DNA of 64,000 bases from Chloroflexi bacterium B3_Chlor (GTDB taxonomy: Bacteria; Chloroflexota; Anaerolineae; UBA7937; B3-Chlor), in NCBI GenBank assembly GCA_005223035.1, contig NJBK01000002.1, positions 1 through 64,000 on the forward strand, in the 5' to 3' direction. Below, piece by piece: positions 8,353 through 16,057 of this stretch (within the stretch, counting starts at the first letter, position 1; every line of letters starts with the position of its first letter). A model generated the notes under the pieces. The model made no database searches, was not told the DNA's origin, and was given only the letters and a program-made list of their open reading frames with translations. The position numbers and the translations under genes were made by a program.

Positions 8353-11310
8353 ATGTCCACCATCGACAGACTAATGAAGGTCAGAAGTAGGTACGTGGTC
8401 GTTGCCGCCTCCCTGCTGGGTCTGGCACTCGTGGTGATCGTTGTCGGCTATGTGCTGCGGAACGCTGGCGCACGTGCCCGGGTGTCGGCGCTCGGCGACG
8501 CGGAGCAAGTCTGGCTGGCGGAGAAGAGTGAGCTGCGGATTGCTGGCAGGTGGGAGGAACCCCCTTTCGCCTTTACAGACGACGCTGACACGTACGGTGG
8601 GTACGAGGTGGAGCTTGCGGAAAGCTTGGGGCCTATCCTGGGGATAGGGGTCGAGGTGCTTCCGATGACCCGGGAGGAGGCCGTGATCGCTATGGAAAAC
8701 GGTGAAGTTGATGCCATCATGGGGATGGTGAGAAATGCTCGAACGAGTGACGAGTATGAATTCACTGAACCTTATCTCAGCAGCTCCCTGGGCATTTTTG
8801 CGCGATCGGAGAGGTTCGACGTAGCGTCATTGGGAGATCTACGGGATCATCAGGTCGCCGTTCAAGCGGGCACTGCAGCGGAGGCAGTATTGAGGAACCA
8901 GCCAGGGATCCTTCCAGTATTGGTGCAGTCTGCAGAAGAAGGCTTGCGGTCCGTGGCGGACGCGCAGGTCGTCGCGCTTGTGGCAGACGAGATGGTGGGC
9001 TTGCGTGCGGTCCAACTGGCAGGCCTCGGGGACGAGGTCAAGTTGATTGGCCAGCCAACAGAAACTGTCAACTACAGCTTCGCCGTGCCGAAGAATCATG
9101 GTACACAGCTCAACGTTCTGAATCACGCTCTCGCCTCAATGCAAGCCGTCGGACTGAAACAGCAGGTGGATCGCGCCTGGTTCGGGATACCTTTGGCCTC
9201 GTCTGGAGCGTCACCCACCAGTACTACAATCACGGTGGTTCTTGGTGTCGTAGTTGTGGGGTTGGTCTTGGGTAATGCGACCTACGTGCTGCTGAAGATG
9301 CGTCAACGCACGGAAGAGCAGACAGTAGTTCTCGAAGAATCACGGGACAAGTATCGGAAGCTGGTGGACGGGACCGATGAGGCCATATTCACCGTGAGTG
9401 GTGATCTCAGCCTTCTCGAGGTCAACAACAGGGTGGAGTCGCTCACCGGATACAAGAAAGACAGCCTCTTGAGAATGAGTTTGGAGGATCTCGTTCCTCC
9501 GACACAAAGACAGGCTATGAAGAGCTGTGTCCAGAGGGCCTTGCTGGAGGGAGTTGGCACGCTGGACGCTGTCTCAATCATAGACAGGCATGGAGACGAG
9601 GTGCCGGTGCGGTTTAGCGCTCATTCGGTTTCGCAGGCGGGACGAAGGATGATTCAGTGCATTGCTCGGGACGTCCGCGAGCGCGAAAGGATGCGTCATC
9701 AGGTAATGCGACGGAGCGAAGACCTGTCAGCCATCAACGCCATAGCCAGTATGGTCAGTCACTCTCTGGATGTCGAGGAGATGTTGGAGAAAGCGCTGGC
9801 AAAGGTCTTGGACCTGACAAGGGCAGACAGCGGTGTCATCTACTTGAGCGGAAGCCGTGATGGAGAGATGATTCCTGTGGTCAAGCAAGGGCTCACCGCG
9901 CAGGCCATGAAACAGGTAGGTTGGCCGGATGAACCTCGACGGTTAGCAGAGGAGGTGGCTCAGGTCGGGAGAGTCCTCATTTCGACTGACTTTGGCCAAG
10001 AAACAGTAGGATCGGGCAGTCCGCAAGTCACTGGCGCTGCTCTCGGAACTCAGGCCGGCGTTCCTCTGACTTCTAAGGAGCGGGTCTACGGCGTAATGAA
10101 CATCTATGGGCGGGAACCTCGCAGGTTCACAGATGAGGACGTCGCGCTACTGACGGCGGTGGGGAATCAGATTGGGGTCGCAATCGAGAACGCGCAGTTG
10201 ATCCACCGCCTACAACGGACCGTCAGTGAGATGGTGACCATGAAGCGGTTCAGTGAGAGTGTGCTGGAGGACATGACGAATGGGTTGGTGGTGGTAGACA
10301 CGGACGGCAAGATACGGCTCTTGAATCGGGCCGGAGAGAGCCTGCTGGGATATAGCGAAGAAGAGGCGCTCAATAGCTCTGTTGAGCAGTTATTGGGGCG
10401 GGGCGCGAGGATAGTACGGGATAGTATGGAGAGGCAGCTGGCGTTTCCCGGTGAGGAAATCGTCGTAAGGAGGGATGGGGGAGAGAGTATACCGCTAGGG
10501 ATGAGCGTCTCGCCCTTGCGGGGTGATGGGGGGAAGGTGAACGGCGCGGTGGTGATGTTGCGCGATCTAAGTAGAGAGAAGGAGCTGGAGGAAGAGAGGA
10601 CCAGGCTGGACCGACTGGCGCTGTTGGGGGAGATGTCGGCGGTCATGGCGCATGAGATTCGCAACCCACTGGCCGGGATGGGCGCCGGCATTCAGCATCT
10701 TCTCACGAAGTTCGAGGTGGGTGACGAGAGGCATGACGCTCTGGAGAGGGTATTGAAGGAGGGGGAGAGGGTAAACAGAATCATCGGGGACATATTGATG
10801 ATATCGCGTCCCCCGCATCTGAATCTGGCGCCATGCGACATCTCGGAAGTGATGGCAGACGGAGTCAGTCAATGGGAGGAGAAGGCTAGAGGCCAGGCCG
10901 TTGAGATCGGGACCTACTATGCTACCGATCTGCCGCAGGTGAGGGGTGACAAGATACGATTGGAGCAGGCGTTTTCAAACCTGGTAGTGAACGCGATAGA
11001 GGCCATGGCCAACGGAGGGCAGTTGAGGATAGAGGTGACGGGGCCTGTTGTGGCGGAGTGGCTGGGGGACGGTGAAGGCGAGTGTGTCCAGGTCATGATA
11101 CAGGACAGGGGGATCGGGATCAAGAGGGAGGACATAGCGAAGGTAGCGGACCCGTTCTACACAACAAAGGCGAGGGGGACGGGGTTAGGACTACCGATCG
11201 CGAAGCGGATCATCGAGGAGCACGGGGGTGAGTTGGAGATCGAGAGCGACGAGGGGGAAGGAACGAAGGTTACAGTGCGGCTTCCCCTGGTCAGGAGGGG
11301 AGGGCGATGA
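8353..11310 (+). CDS. Sensor histidine kinase: periplasmic SBP_bac_3 sensor, PAS-GAF-PAS, HisKA-HATPase
   Basis: A 985-aa membrane sensor kinase. Order: TM1 (about 15-38), an extracytoplasmic solute-binding domain of the amino-acid-binding type (about 45-280, with FTDDADTYGGYEVELAE and YEFTEPYLSSSLGI), TM2 (about 292-316), PAS (about 330-445), GAF (about 455-615), PAS (about 625-740), HisKA with H767 in MAHEIRNPLAGMG, and HATPase with DRGIGI and GTGLGLPIAK. This is an NtrB/AtoS-like kinase expected to sense a small extracellular solute and phosphorylate a receiver. It starts 1 base after the rpoN stop and overlaps the next gene by 4 bases (ATGA). Likely partners are the receivers encoded next door. 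The ligand is unknown. The C-terminal 350 residues are nearly a copy of the next kinase. Confidence 0.93.
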   Translation: MSTIDRLMKVRSRYVVVAASLLGLALVVIVVGYVLRNAGARARVSALGDAEQVWLAEKSELRIAGRWEEPPFAFTDDADTYGGYEVELAESLGPILGIGVEVLPMTREEAVIAMENGEVDAIMGMVRNARTSDEYEFTEPYLSSSLGIFARSERFDVASLGDLRDHQVAVQAGTAAEAVLRNQPGILPVLVQSAEEGLRSVADAQVVALVADEMVGLRAVQLAGLGDEVKLIGQPTETVNYSFAVPKNHGTQLNVLNHALASMQAVGLKQQVDRAWFGIPLASSGASPTSTTITVVLGVVVVGLVLGNATYVLLKMRQRTEEQTVVLEESRDKYRKLVDGTDEAIFTVSGDLSLLEVNNRVESLTGYKKDSLLRMSLEDLVPPTQRQAMKSCVQRALLEGVGTLDAVSIIDRHGDEVPVRFSAHSVSQAGRRMIQCIARDVRERERMRHQVMRRSEDLSAINAIASMVSHSLDVEEMLEKALAKVLDLTRADSGVIYLSGSRDGEMIPVVKQGLTAQAMKQVGWPDEPRRLAEEVAQVGRVLISTDFGQETVGSGSPQVTGAALGTQAGVPLTSKERVYGVMNIYGREPRRFTDEDVALLTAVGNQIGVAIENAQLIHRLQRTVSEMVTMKRFSESVLEDMTNGLVVVDTDGKIRLLNRAGESLLGYSEEEALNSSVEQLLGRGARIVRDSMERQLAFPGEEIVVRRDGGESIPLGMSVSPLRGDGGKVNGAVVMLRDLSREKELEEERTRLDRLALLGEMSAVMAHEIRNPLAGMGAGIQHLLTKFEVGDERHDALERVLKEGERVNRIIGDILMISRPPHLNLAPCDISEVMADGVSQWEEKARGQAVEIGTYYATDLPQVRGDKIRLEQAFSNLVVNAIEAMANGGQLRIEVTGPVVAEWLGDGEGECVQVMIQDRGIGIKREDIAKVADPFYTTKARGTGLGLPIAKRIIEEHGGELEIESDEGEGTKVTVRLPLVRRGGR

Positions 11311-13448
11311 ACGCTAGGATACTGATCATAGATGACGAAGAGACATTGTGCTACTTCCTGAAGGAGTCGCTGGAAGAGAAGGGCTATGAGGCTGTTACAG
11401 CGCACACGGCCGGAGAGGGCTTGAAGGTGGCAACGAGGCAGCAGATAGACCTGGTGTTATTGGATTTGAAGTTGCCCGATGGCGACGGTATCGATGTGTT
11501 GTATGAGATCAGGAAGGTGGACTCGAATCTGCCGGTGATAGTGTTGACCGGACACGCAGCGGTCGAGAGTGCAGTACAAGCGATGAAGCTTGGAGCGTAT
11601 GACTACTTGGAGAAACCCATCAACCTGGCACAATTGAGCAGCAGTGTTGCTGAAGCCTTGGACTCGAGGCGTCAGGAGCTTTCCGCGATTGGGGCGCGAC
11701 AGGCGGACGTTGAAGAGGAGAGTGCCGCGCTCGAGCTGGCAGATAGCGCGCCGCTTATGGAACAGAGTGGCGTGGCAGCAGGAGAGTTCGCAGCGATGTC
11801 GCGGGCGCTGAGGCAGTTGGAGCGGCAGCTTGAAGAGACTGTAGCGTTGGATTCCATTTCCTCTGACCTATTGAGGTCTCGGAATCTTGAGCAGCTGATA
11901 GAAAGGACACTGGATCGGCTCCTTCAGTTATCCTCGGTAGACATGACTGCCGTTTTTGTTGGCGACAGCGATGACGGGGAATTGGTGCTTGCCAGTCAGC
12001 GTCGGTTTCCTCCCCGCGTCTGGGAAGATACAACACTCCGAAGGCTCTCAGCGGAGGGCGTCTTGGGAAGACCCGTCGCTCGTTTGCCGAAGGTCCTGCC
12101 CCTGAGCGAGGCGGTTCCTGATCGGTGGGTCGAGCAGCTGAACGCCCGGCTGGGGAATGACATCTTTACTCTCTTGGTGCCACTGAAGGACGGGGATCAC
12201 TTGCGAGGTCTGATGCTGGTTGGCCGTCGGGGTGTGCGGGCCTTTGACCGCACGCAGATACAGACGTTTTGCACCATTGCTGAGCGGCTCGCTCTCGTGA
12301 TGGGTCATGCAATCCAGCGGAGTTCGCTGAGGCAGCGCCTAGGTCAACTGTCAGAGCGCGAGGCTCTTCACGAGAGTGTGCTGCAGGGGATGACGAATGG
12401 GTTAGTTGTGGTGGACAGGGAAGGGAACATAAGGCTGCTAAATCGAGCGGCGGAGGGGCTGCTGGGGTACAACGAAGAGGATGTACTTGACAGCCCTGTA
12501 GAGGATGTTCTGGGGTTTGGCGCTGAAATTGTACGGAATAGTCTGGAGAGGGAGTTGGCCTATTCCGGCGAGGAGATTGTAGTCGAGCGGGACGGGGGGG
12601 AGGGCGTACTGCTGGGGATGAGCATATCGCCGTTGAGGGGAGACCGGGGTAAGGTGAGCGGAGCGGTTGTTACGCTGAGCGATTTGCGGGAGGCGAGGGC
12701 GCTGGAGGATGAGAGGAGGAAGTTGGATCGTCTGGCGTTCTTGGGAGAGATATCGGCGGTGATGGCTCATGAGATTCGTAACCCTCTGGCGGGGATGGGA
12801 GCAGGGATACAGCATATGCTTACGAAGTTTGAGGAGGGGGACGAGAGGCATGAGTCTCTGGAGAGAATATTGAAGGAAGGGGAGAGGGTAAATCGGATCA
12901 TCGAGGACATATTGCTGATATCGCGACCTCCACACTTGAATCTAGCTCCTTGTGACCTATCCGAGGTGATAGGGGAGATAGTTACACAATGGGAGGAGAA
13001 AGCGCGGGAGCAAGGGGTGAAGATCAGGGAGTATTACCCTTCGGGGTTGCCGTTGGTGAAGGGAGACAAGATACGATTGCATCAGGCATTGTCGAACCTG
13101 ATCTCGAATGGGATAGATGCGATGCCAACGGGAGGCGAACTGAGCATAGCGGTGACCGGGCCCGGGAGCGGGGATCTGGTAGCCAGTGCGAGAGGCGCAG
13201 AGTTGTGGGTGGATGGGGAGTATGTAGAGGTAGAGATCAGGGACAGAGGCGCTGGGATAAGAGAGGAAGAGCTAGGGAAGATGTTCGAGCCTTTCCACGC
13301 GATGAAGGCGAGGGGGACGGGATTGGGTCTGGCGATCACGAGGCGCATCATCGACGAGCATGGTGGTGAGGTAAGGGTAGAGAGTCAGGAGGGGGAAGGG
13401 ACAAGGTTCGTAGTGAGAGTTCCCCTGACAGGGAGGGGAGGGCGATGA
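11307..13448 (+). CDS. Receiver-GAF-PAS-histidine kinase (soluble hybrid kinase)
   Basis: A 713-aa protein without membrane segments. An N-terminal receiver (1-120, phospho-acceptor D53 in LVLLDLKLPDGDG, K in EKPINL) is followed by a short coiled linker, GAF (about 180-345), PAS (about 350-470), HisKA (H488 in MAHEIRNPLAGMG) and HATPase (DRGAGI, GTGLGLAITRRI). It overlaps both neighbours by 4 bases (ATGA). The receiver is almost identical to that of the downstream NtrC-type regulator, and the PAS-kinase part to that of the upstream sensor kinase, so the gene looks like a fusion product of local duplications. It could act as a relay: phosphorylated by the membrane kinase, then phosphorylating the activator. 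The domain call is firm, the relay is inference. Confidence 0.92.
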   Translation: MNARILIIDDEETLCYFLKESLEEKGYEAVTAHTAGEGLKVATRQQIDLVLLDLKLPDGDGIDVLYEIRKVDSNLPVIVLTGHAAVESAVQAMKLGAYDYLEKPINLAQLSSSVAEALDSRRQELSAIGARQADVEEESAALELADSAPLMEQSGVAAGEFAAMSRALRQLERQLEETVALDSISSDLLRSRNLEQLIERTLDRLLQLSSVDMTAVFVGDSDDGELVLASQRRFPPRVWEDTTLRRLSAEGVLGRPVARLPKVLPLSEAVPDRWVEQLNARLGNDIFTLLVPLKDGDHLRGLMLVGRRGVRAFDRTQIQTFCTIAERLALVMGHAIQRSSLRQRLGQLSEREALHESVLQGMTNGLVVVDREGNIRLLNRAAEGLLGYNEEDVLDSPVEDVLGFGAEIVRNSLERELAYSGEEIVVERDGGEGVLLGMSISPLRGDRGKVSGAVVTLSDLREARALEDERRKLDRLAFLGEISAVMAHEIRNPLAGMGAGIQHMLTKFEEGDERHESLERILKEGERVNRIIEDILLISRPPHLNLAPCDLSEVIGEIVTQWEEKAREQGVKIREYYPSGLPLVKGDKIRLHQALSNLISNGIDAMPTGGELSIAVTGPGSGDLVASARGAELWVDGEYVEVEIRDRGAGIREEELGKMFEPFHAMKARGTGLGLAITRRIIDEHGGEVRVESQEGEGTRFVVRVPLTGRGGR

Positions 13449-14830
13449 ACGAGAGGATATTGATCATAGACGACGAAGAGACGTTATGCTACTTTCTGAA
13501 GGAGTCCTTGGAGGATAAGGGCTATCAGGCTGTGGCGGCGTACACCGCAGGAAAGGGTTTGGAGGTAGTAGCGAGGCAGCAGATAGACCTGGTGTTACTG
13601 GATTTGAAGCTGCCTGATGGAGACGGCATGGATCTGCTGTATGAGATCAGGAAGGTGGACTCAAATCTGCCGGTGATAGTGCTGACCGGGCACGCGGCAG
13701 TCGACAGTGCAGTACAAGCGATGAAGCTTGGAGCATACGACTACCTGGAAAAGCCCATCAACTTGGAGGAGTTGAGCATCACTGCCGCCAAAGCCCTAGA
13801 ATCGCGGTCTATGCGCCAGGAGATTCAAAGATTGCGGTTTCAGCAGGATCGAGACCAAGAACTCATTGTTGGTGACAACAAGAGCATGCGGGACATCATG
13901 CGGCTCATCGAGCGGGTGGCCCCCAGCAAGGCCAGTGTTCTGATCCAGGGGGAGAGCGGGACCGGCAAGGAGGTCGTGGCCCAGGCCATACACAACATGA
14001 GCCCCAGGGCGAAGAAAGGCTTTGTGCCCATAAGCTGTGCCGCCATTCCAGATACTCTGATGGAAACGGAACTCTTTGGTTACGAGGCGGGTGCCTTTAC
14101 GGACGCAAGGCGTCAAAAACTTGGGCTGATAGAAATGGCAGATGGAGGTACACTCTTCTTAGACGAGATAAGTACGCTGAAACCGGAACTGCAGGCCAAG
14201 CTTCTGCGCATTCTTGAGACAGAAAGCACGCGGCGACTGGGTGGTATCAAAGACATGCGCGTTGACCTTCGAGTCATCGCCGCTACGAATCGGGATCTGC
14301 GCGAAGCCATAAAGGAAAGGTCATTCCGTGAAGATCTCTACTATCGCCTGAGCGTAGTAGTGATAGACATACCGCCGCTTCGCGAGCGTCTTGAAGATGT
14401 CGACAAATTCGCAGCAGCGTTCATCGGCGACTTCAATAGGACAAGTGCGACGAAGGTGCAAGGTATCTCGGATGATGCACTTCGCCTGATGCGGCAATAC
14501 GAGTGGCCTGGCAACGTGCGCGAATTGCGCAATGTCATAGAGCGAGCGATGATTCTATGCAGCGATGATGTGATCAACGTAGGGGATCTTCCGGCAGAAA
14601 TCGTGAGCAAGGAGCCGGGCGTGGCGTTTGCAAAGAACCTCCTGCCGATTCCGCCGGTGGCTTCCGGTGTGGATATGAAGGCTACCATTGCGGACATCGA
14701 GAAGCGAATGATAACGGAAGCGCTGGCGCAGACCCAAGGCAACAAGAGTCGGGCGGCAAGGCTGCTGGGGGTAAGTCGCGACGTTCTCAACTACAGTATG
14801 CAGAAATACGACTTGCAAATAGAGCATTGA
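13445..14830 (+). CDS. Sigma-54-dependent response regulator, NtrC/AtoC family
   Basis: A 461-aa regulator with the classic three parts. A receiver (1-120, D53) is followed by the AAA+ sigma-54 activation domain with Walker A GESGTGKE (169-176), loop 1 motif GAFTDA at 216-221 (canonical GAFTGA), Walker B GGTLFLDEIS and an arginine-finger region. The C-terminal Fis-type helix-turn-helix contains KSRAARLLGVSRDVLNY. It should remodel sigma-54 RNA polymerase at -24/-12 promoters after phosphorylation. The nearest such promoter is 435 bases downstream (15265-15280), ahead of the large gene run. The overlap with the kinase gene (ATGA) indicates translational coupling. The G-to-D change in loop 1 touches the sigma-54 contact loop; similar variants exist in the family as far as I know. 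Confidence 0.95.
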   Translation: MNERILIIDDEETLCYFLKESLEDKGYQAVAAYTAGKGLEVVARQQIDLVLLDLKLPDGDGMDLLYEIRKVDSNLPVIVLTGHAAVDSAVQAMKLGAYDYLEKPINLEELSITAAKALESRSMRQEIQRLRFQQDRDQELIVGDNKSMRDIMRLIERVAPSKASVLIQGESGTGKEVVAQAIHNMSPRAKKGFVPISCAAIPDTLMETELFGYEAGAFTDARRQKLGLIEMADGGTLFLDEISTLKPELQAKLLRILETESTRRLGGIKDMRVDLRVIAATNRDLREAIKERSFREDLYYRLSVVVIDIPPLRERLEDVDKFAAAFIGDFNRTSATKVQGISDDALRLMRQYEWPGNVRELRNVIERAMILCSDDVINVGDLPAEIVSKEPGVAFAKNLLPIPPVASGVDMKATIADIEKRMITEALAQTQGNKSRAARLLGVSRDVLNYSMQKYDLQIEH

Positions 14831-14969
14831 CGGATAGATTCGCGTTTCCCCGCGGTCAGAAGATCCTAGGCTTCTTCGCTCTGTCTGGCTGGCCGCCTTC
14901 CCACACGGCCTTCCTGTGTGCTCCGCGGTGTGCCTCGTTCCTCTCGCCAAGACCTTCCAAGCTATGCGA

Positions 14970-14989
14970 AGTGCGGAATTCTCCGCACT
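14970..14989. promoter_or_regulatory. Perfect palindrome: candidate enhancer (UAS) or weak terminator
   Basis: AGTGCGGA-ATTC-TCCGCACT is a perfect 8-bp dyad with a 4-base centre, 140 bases after the NtrC-type gene and about 276 bases before the -24 element. NtrC-family activators bind such dyads upstream of sigma-54 promoters. It is followed by GAGTGATTTTC, so weak termination of the rpoN cluster is the alternative. Confidence 0.4.
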
Positions 14990-15189
14990 GAGTGATTTTC
15001 CTCATGACTGGCGTCGGCTACCAGTAGGAGTCCACGGCTTCACGTCTGGCTGTTCTTGGGCGGCCTCTTCGGTGTCGACGCCTGGTTTCTACTTCCCCCG
15101 ATCCAAGGAACACTAAGTGTGGTAGTCGGAGGGGAGATGCCCCCCCACATATAGTATCCCCACAGGTACTTCTCCCGGGTGATGGTCTG

Positions 15190-15226
15190 CTGCGGCCCGG
15201 CAGCGCTTTCGACCTTCTGCGGCCCG
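15190..15226. promoter_or_regulatory. Direct repeat CTGCGGCCCG x2, candidate activator site
   Basis: CTGCGGCCCG occurs at 15190-15199 and 15217-15226, roughly 65-100 bases upstream of the predicted start of the sigma-54 promoter. The first copy sits inside an inverted repeat (GCTGC/GCAGC). The distance fits an upstream activator site. Confidence 0.35.
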
Positions 15227-15264
15227 AAGTTCCATGTGCACCTCGTCTTCTGAGGTGGTCAGCC

Positions 15265-15280
15265 TGGCACGCATCTTGCA
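15265..15280 (+). promoter_or_regulatory. Consensus sigma-54 (-24/-12) promoter
   Basis: TGGCACGCATCTTGCA matches the sigma-54 consensus TGGCACG-N4-TTGCA at every defined position, with the GG and GC elements at correct spacing. The predicted start is near 15291, 25-40 bases before the receiver gene. It lies in a non-coding stretch directly downstream of rpoN and an NtrC-type activator gene. Confidence 0.85.
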
Positions 15281-15316
15281 GCACAGTAGTAGCAGGGGGC
15301 TCCACGGCTACACACT

Positions 15317-15739
15317 GTGGGCAGCGAAGAGATGTCGGAAACCTGGGCGAAGTTGCTGATAGCTGAAGACGAGGACACGCTCTCCTTCTTCCTCCGACAA
15401 AGCCTGGAGGACTCCACGCCTCCTTTCGTGGTGGAGGTGGTGGATGCCGGTGACCGGGCTTTGAAGAAGGTGCTCACGGACAAGTTTGATCTCATCATAG
15501 TGGATCTCCGTCTTCCGGATATGGACGGTCTGGCCCTGATCAGGGCTGTGCGGCAGTTCGATCCCTTCATGAAGGTAATCGTGATGACCGCCTACGGCTC
15601 TCCAGATATGGAGCAAGAAGTCAAGAAACTCGGGATTCATGGATATGTCACTAAGCCTTTCGTTATTGAAGACATGAAGAGAATGATAACTCAGATAATG
15701 GCGGACAAACCGTCGTATGGAAGGGGGTCAAGAGCATGA
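15317..15739 (+). CDS. Single-domain response regulator (receiver only)
   Basis: A 140-aa stand-alone receiver from GTG 15317; ATG 15332 (135 aa) is an equally possible start, and neither has a strong ribosome-binding site. Motifs: acidic pair in LLIAEDEDTLS, phospho-acceptor D63 in LIIVDLRLPDMDG, T in VIVMTAYG, and K in YVTKPF. There is no output domain, so it acts by protein contact or as a phosphate relay or sink. It is the first gene after the sigma-54 promoter and overlaps the next by 4 bases (ATGA), so it probably controls the products of the run, for instance the NACHT-TPR protein. That partner assignment is inference. Confidence 0.9.
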   Translation: MGSEEMSETWAKLLIAEDEDTLSFFLRQSLEDSTPPFVVEVVDAGDRALKKVLTDKFDLIIVDLRLPDMDGLALIRAVRQFDPFMKVIVMTAYGSPDMEQEVKKLGIHGYVTKPFVIEDMKRMITQIMADKPSYGRGSRA

Positions 15740-16047
15740 GGTACGAGATTCAGATCGTTATGTCAGTCAGTCTCTTCGTGATTGGAGTGCTGGCGTCGGT
15801 TTCGGGTCTCTGGATCATTCTGGCGAAGGAGTATCACCAGGCGATGAAGCAGTTGTCGGCCCAGTCCATCAGGATCACGGGTCGTGCCATCACGCAAGAC
15901 TCGGTGGCGCCTCTGATCGATTCAGCATCGCGAATGGTGGAGGCCATCAACCAACTGATTCGTACGGCAGCGGGCGTCGGGGCTTTTCTGTGCGTGGTGG
16001 GCGTCATGATCTGCGTTGTCGCCTTTTGGATGATTGGCAGAGTGTAA
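15736..16047 (+). CDS. Small two-helix membrane protein, unknown function
   Basis: A 103-aa protein with membrane helices at about residues 7-30 and 78-100. Between them is a soluble segment of about 45 residues (YHQAMKQLSAQSIRITGRAI, then DSVAPLIDSASRMVEAINQLI) that looks amphipathic and could form a helical signalling stalk. It overlaps the receiver gene by 4 bases, and its stop lies 10 bases before the NACHT gene, so all three are likely co-translated. I do not recognise a family. It may anchor or sense for the receiver and the NACHT protein, or form a membrane pore component. Its position between the two is the only evidence for that. Confidence 0.7.
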   Translation: MRYEIQIVMSVSLFVIGVLASVSGLWIILAKEYHQAMKQLSAQSIRITGRAITQDSVAPLIDSASRMVEAINQLIRTAAGVGAFLCVVGVMICVVAFWMIGRV

Positions 16048-16057
16048 GGGGGAGACG

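Larger units (their letters stand above)
14831..15264. other. Regulatory intergenic region upstream of the sigma-54 promoter
   Basis: About 430 bases with no credible gene. Dyads and repeats in it are consistent with activator sites: a perfect 8+8 palindrome at 14970-14989, ACACT-A-AGTGT at 15110-15120, an inverted repeat GCTGC/GCAGC at 15189-15204, and a direct repeat of CTGCGGCCCG at 15190 and 15217. Confidence 0.5.
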
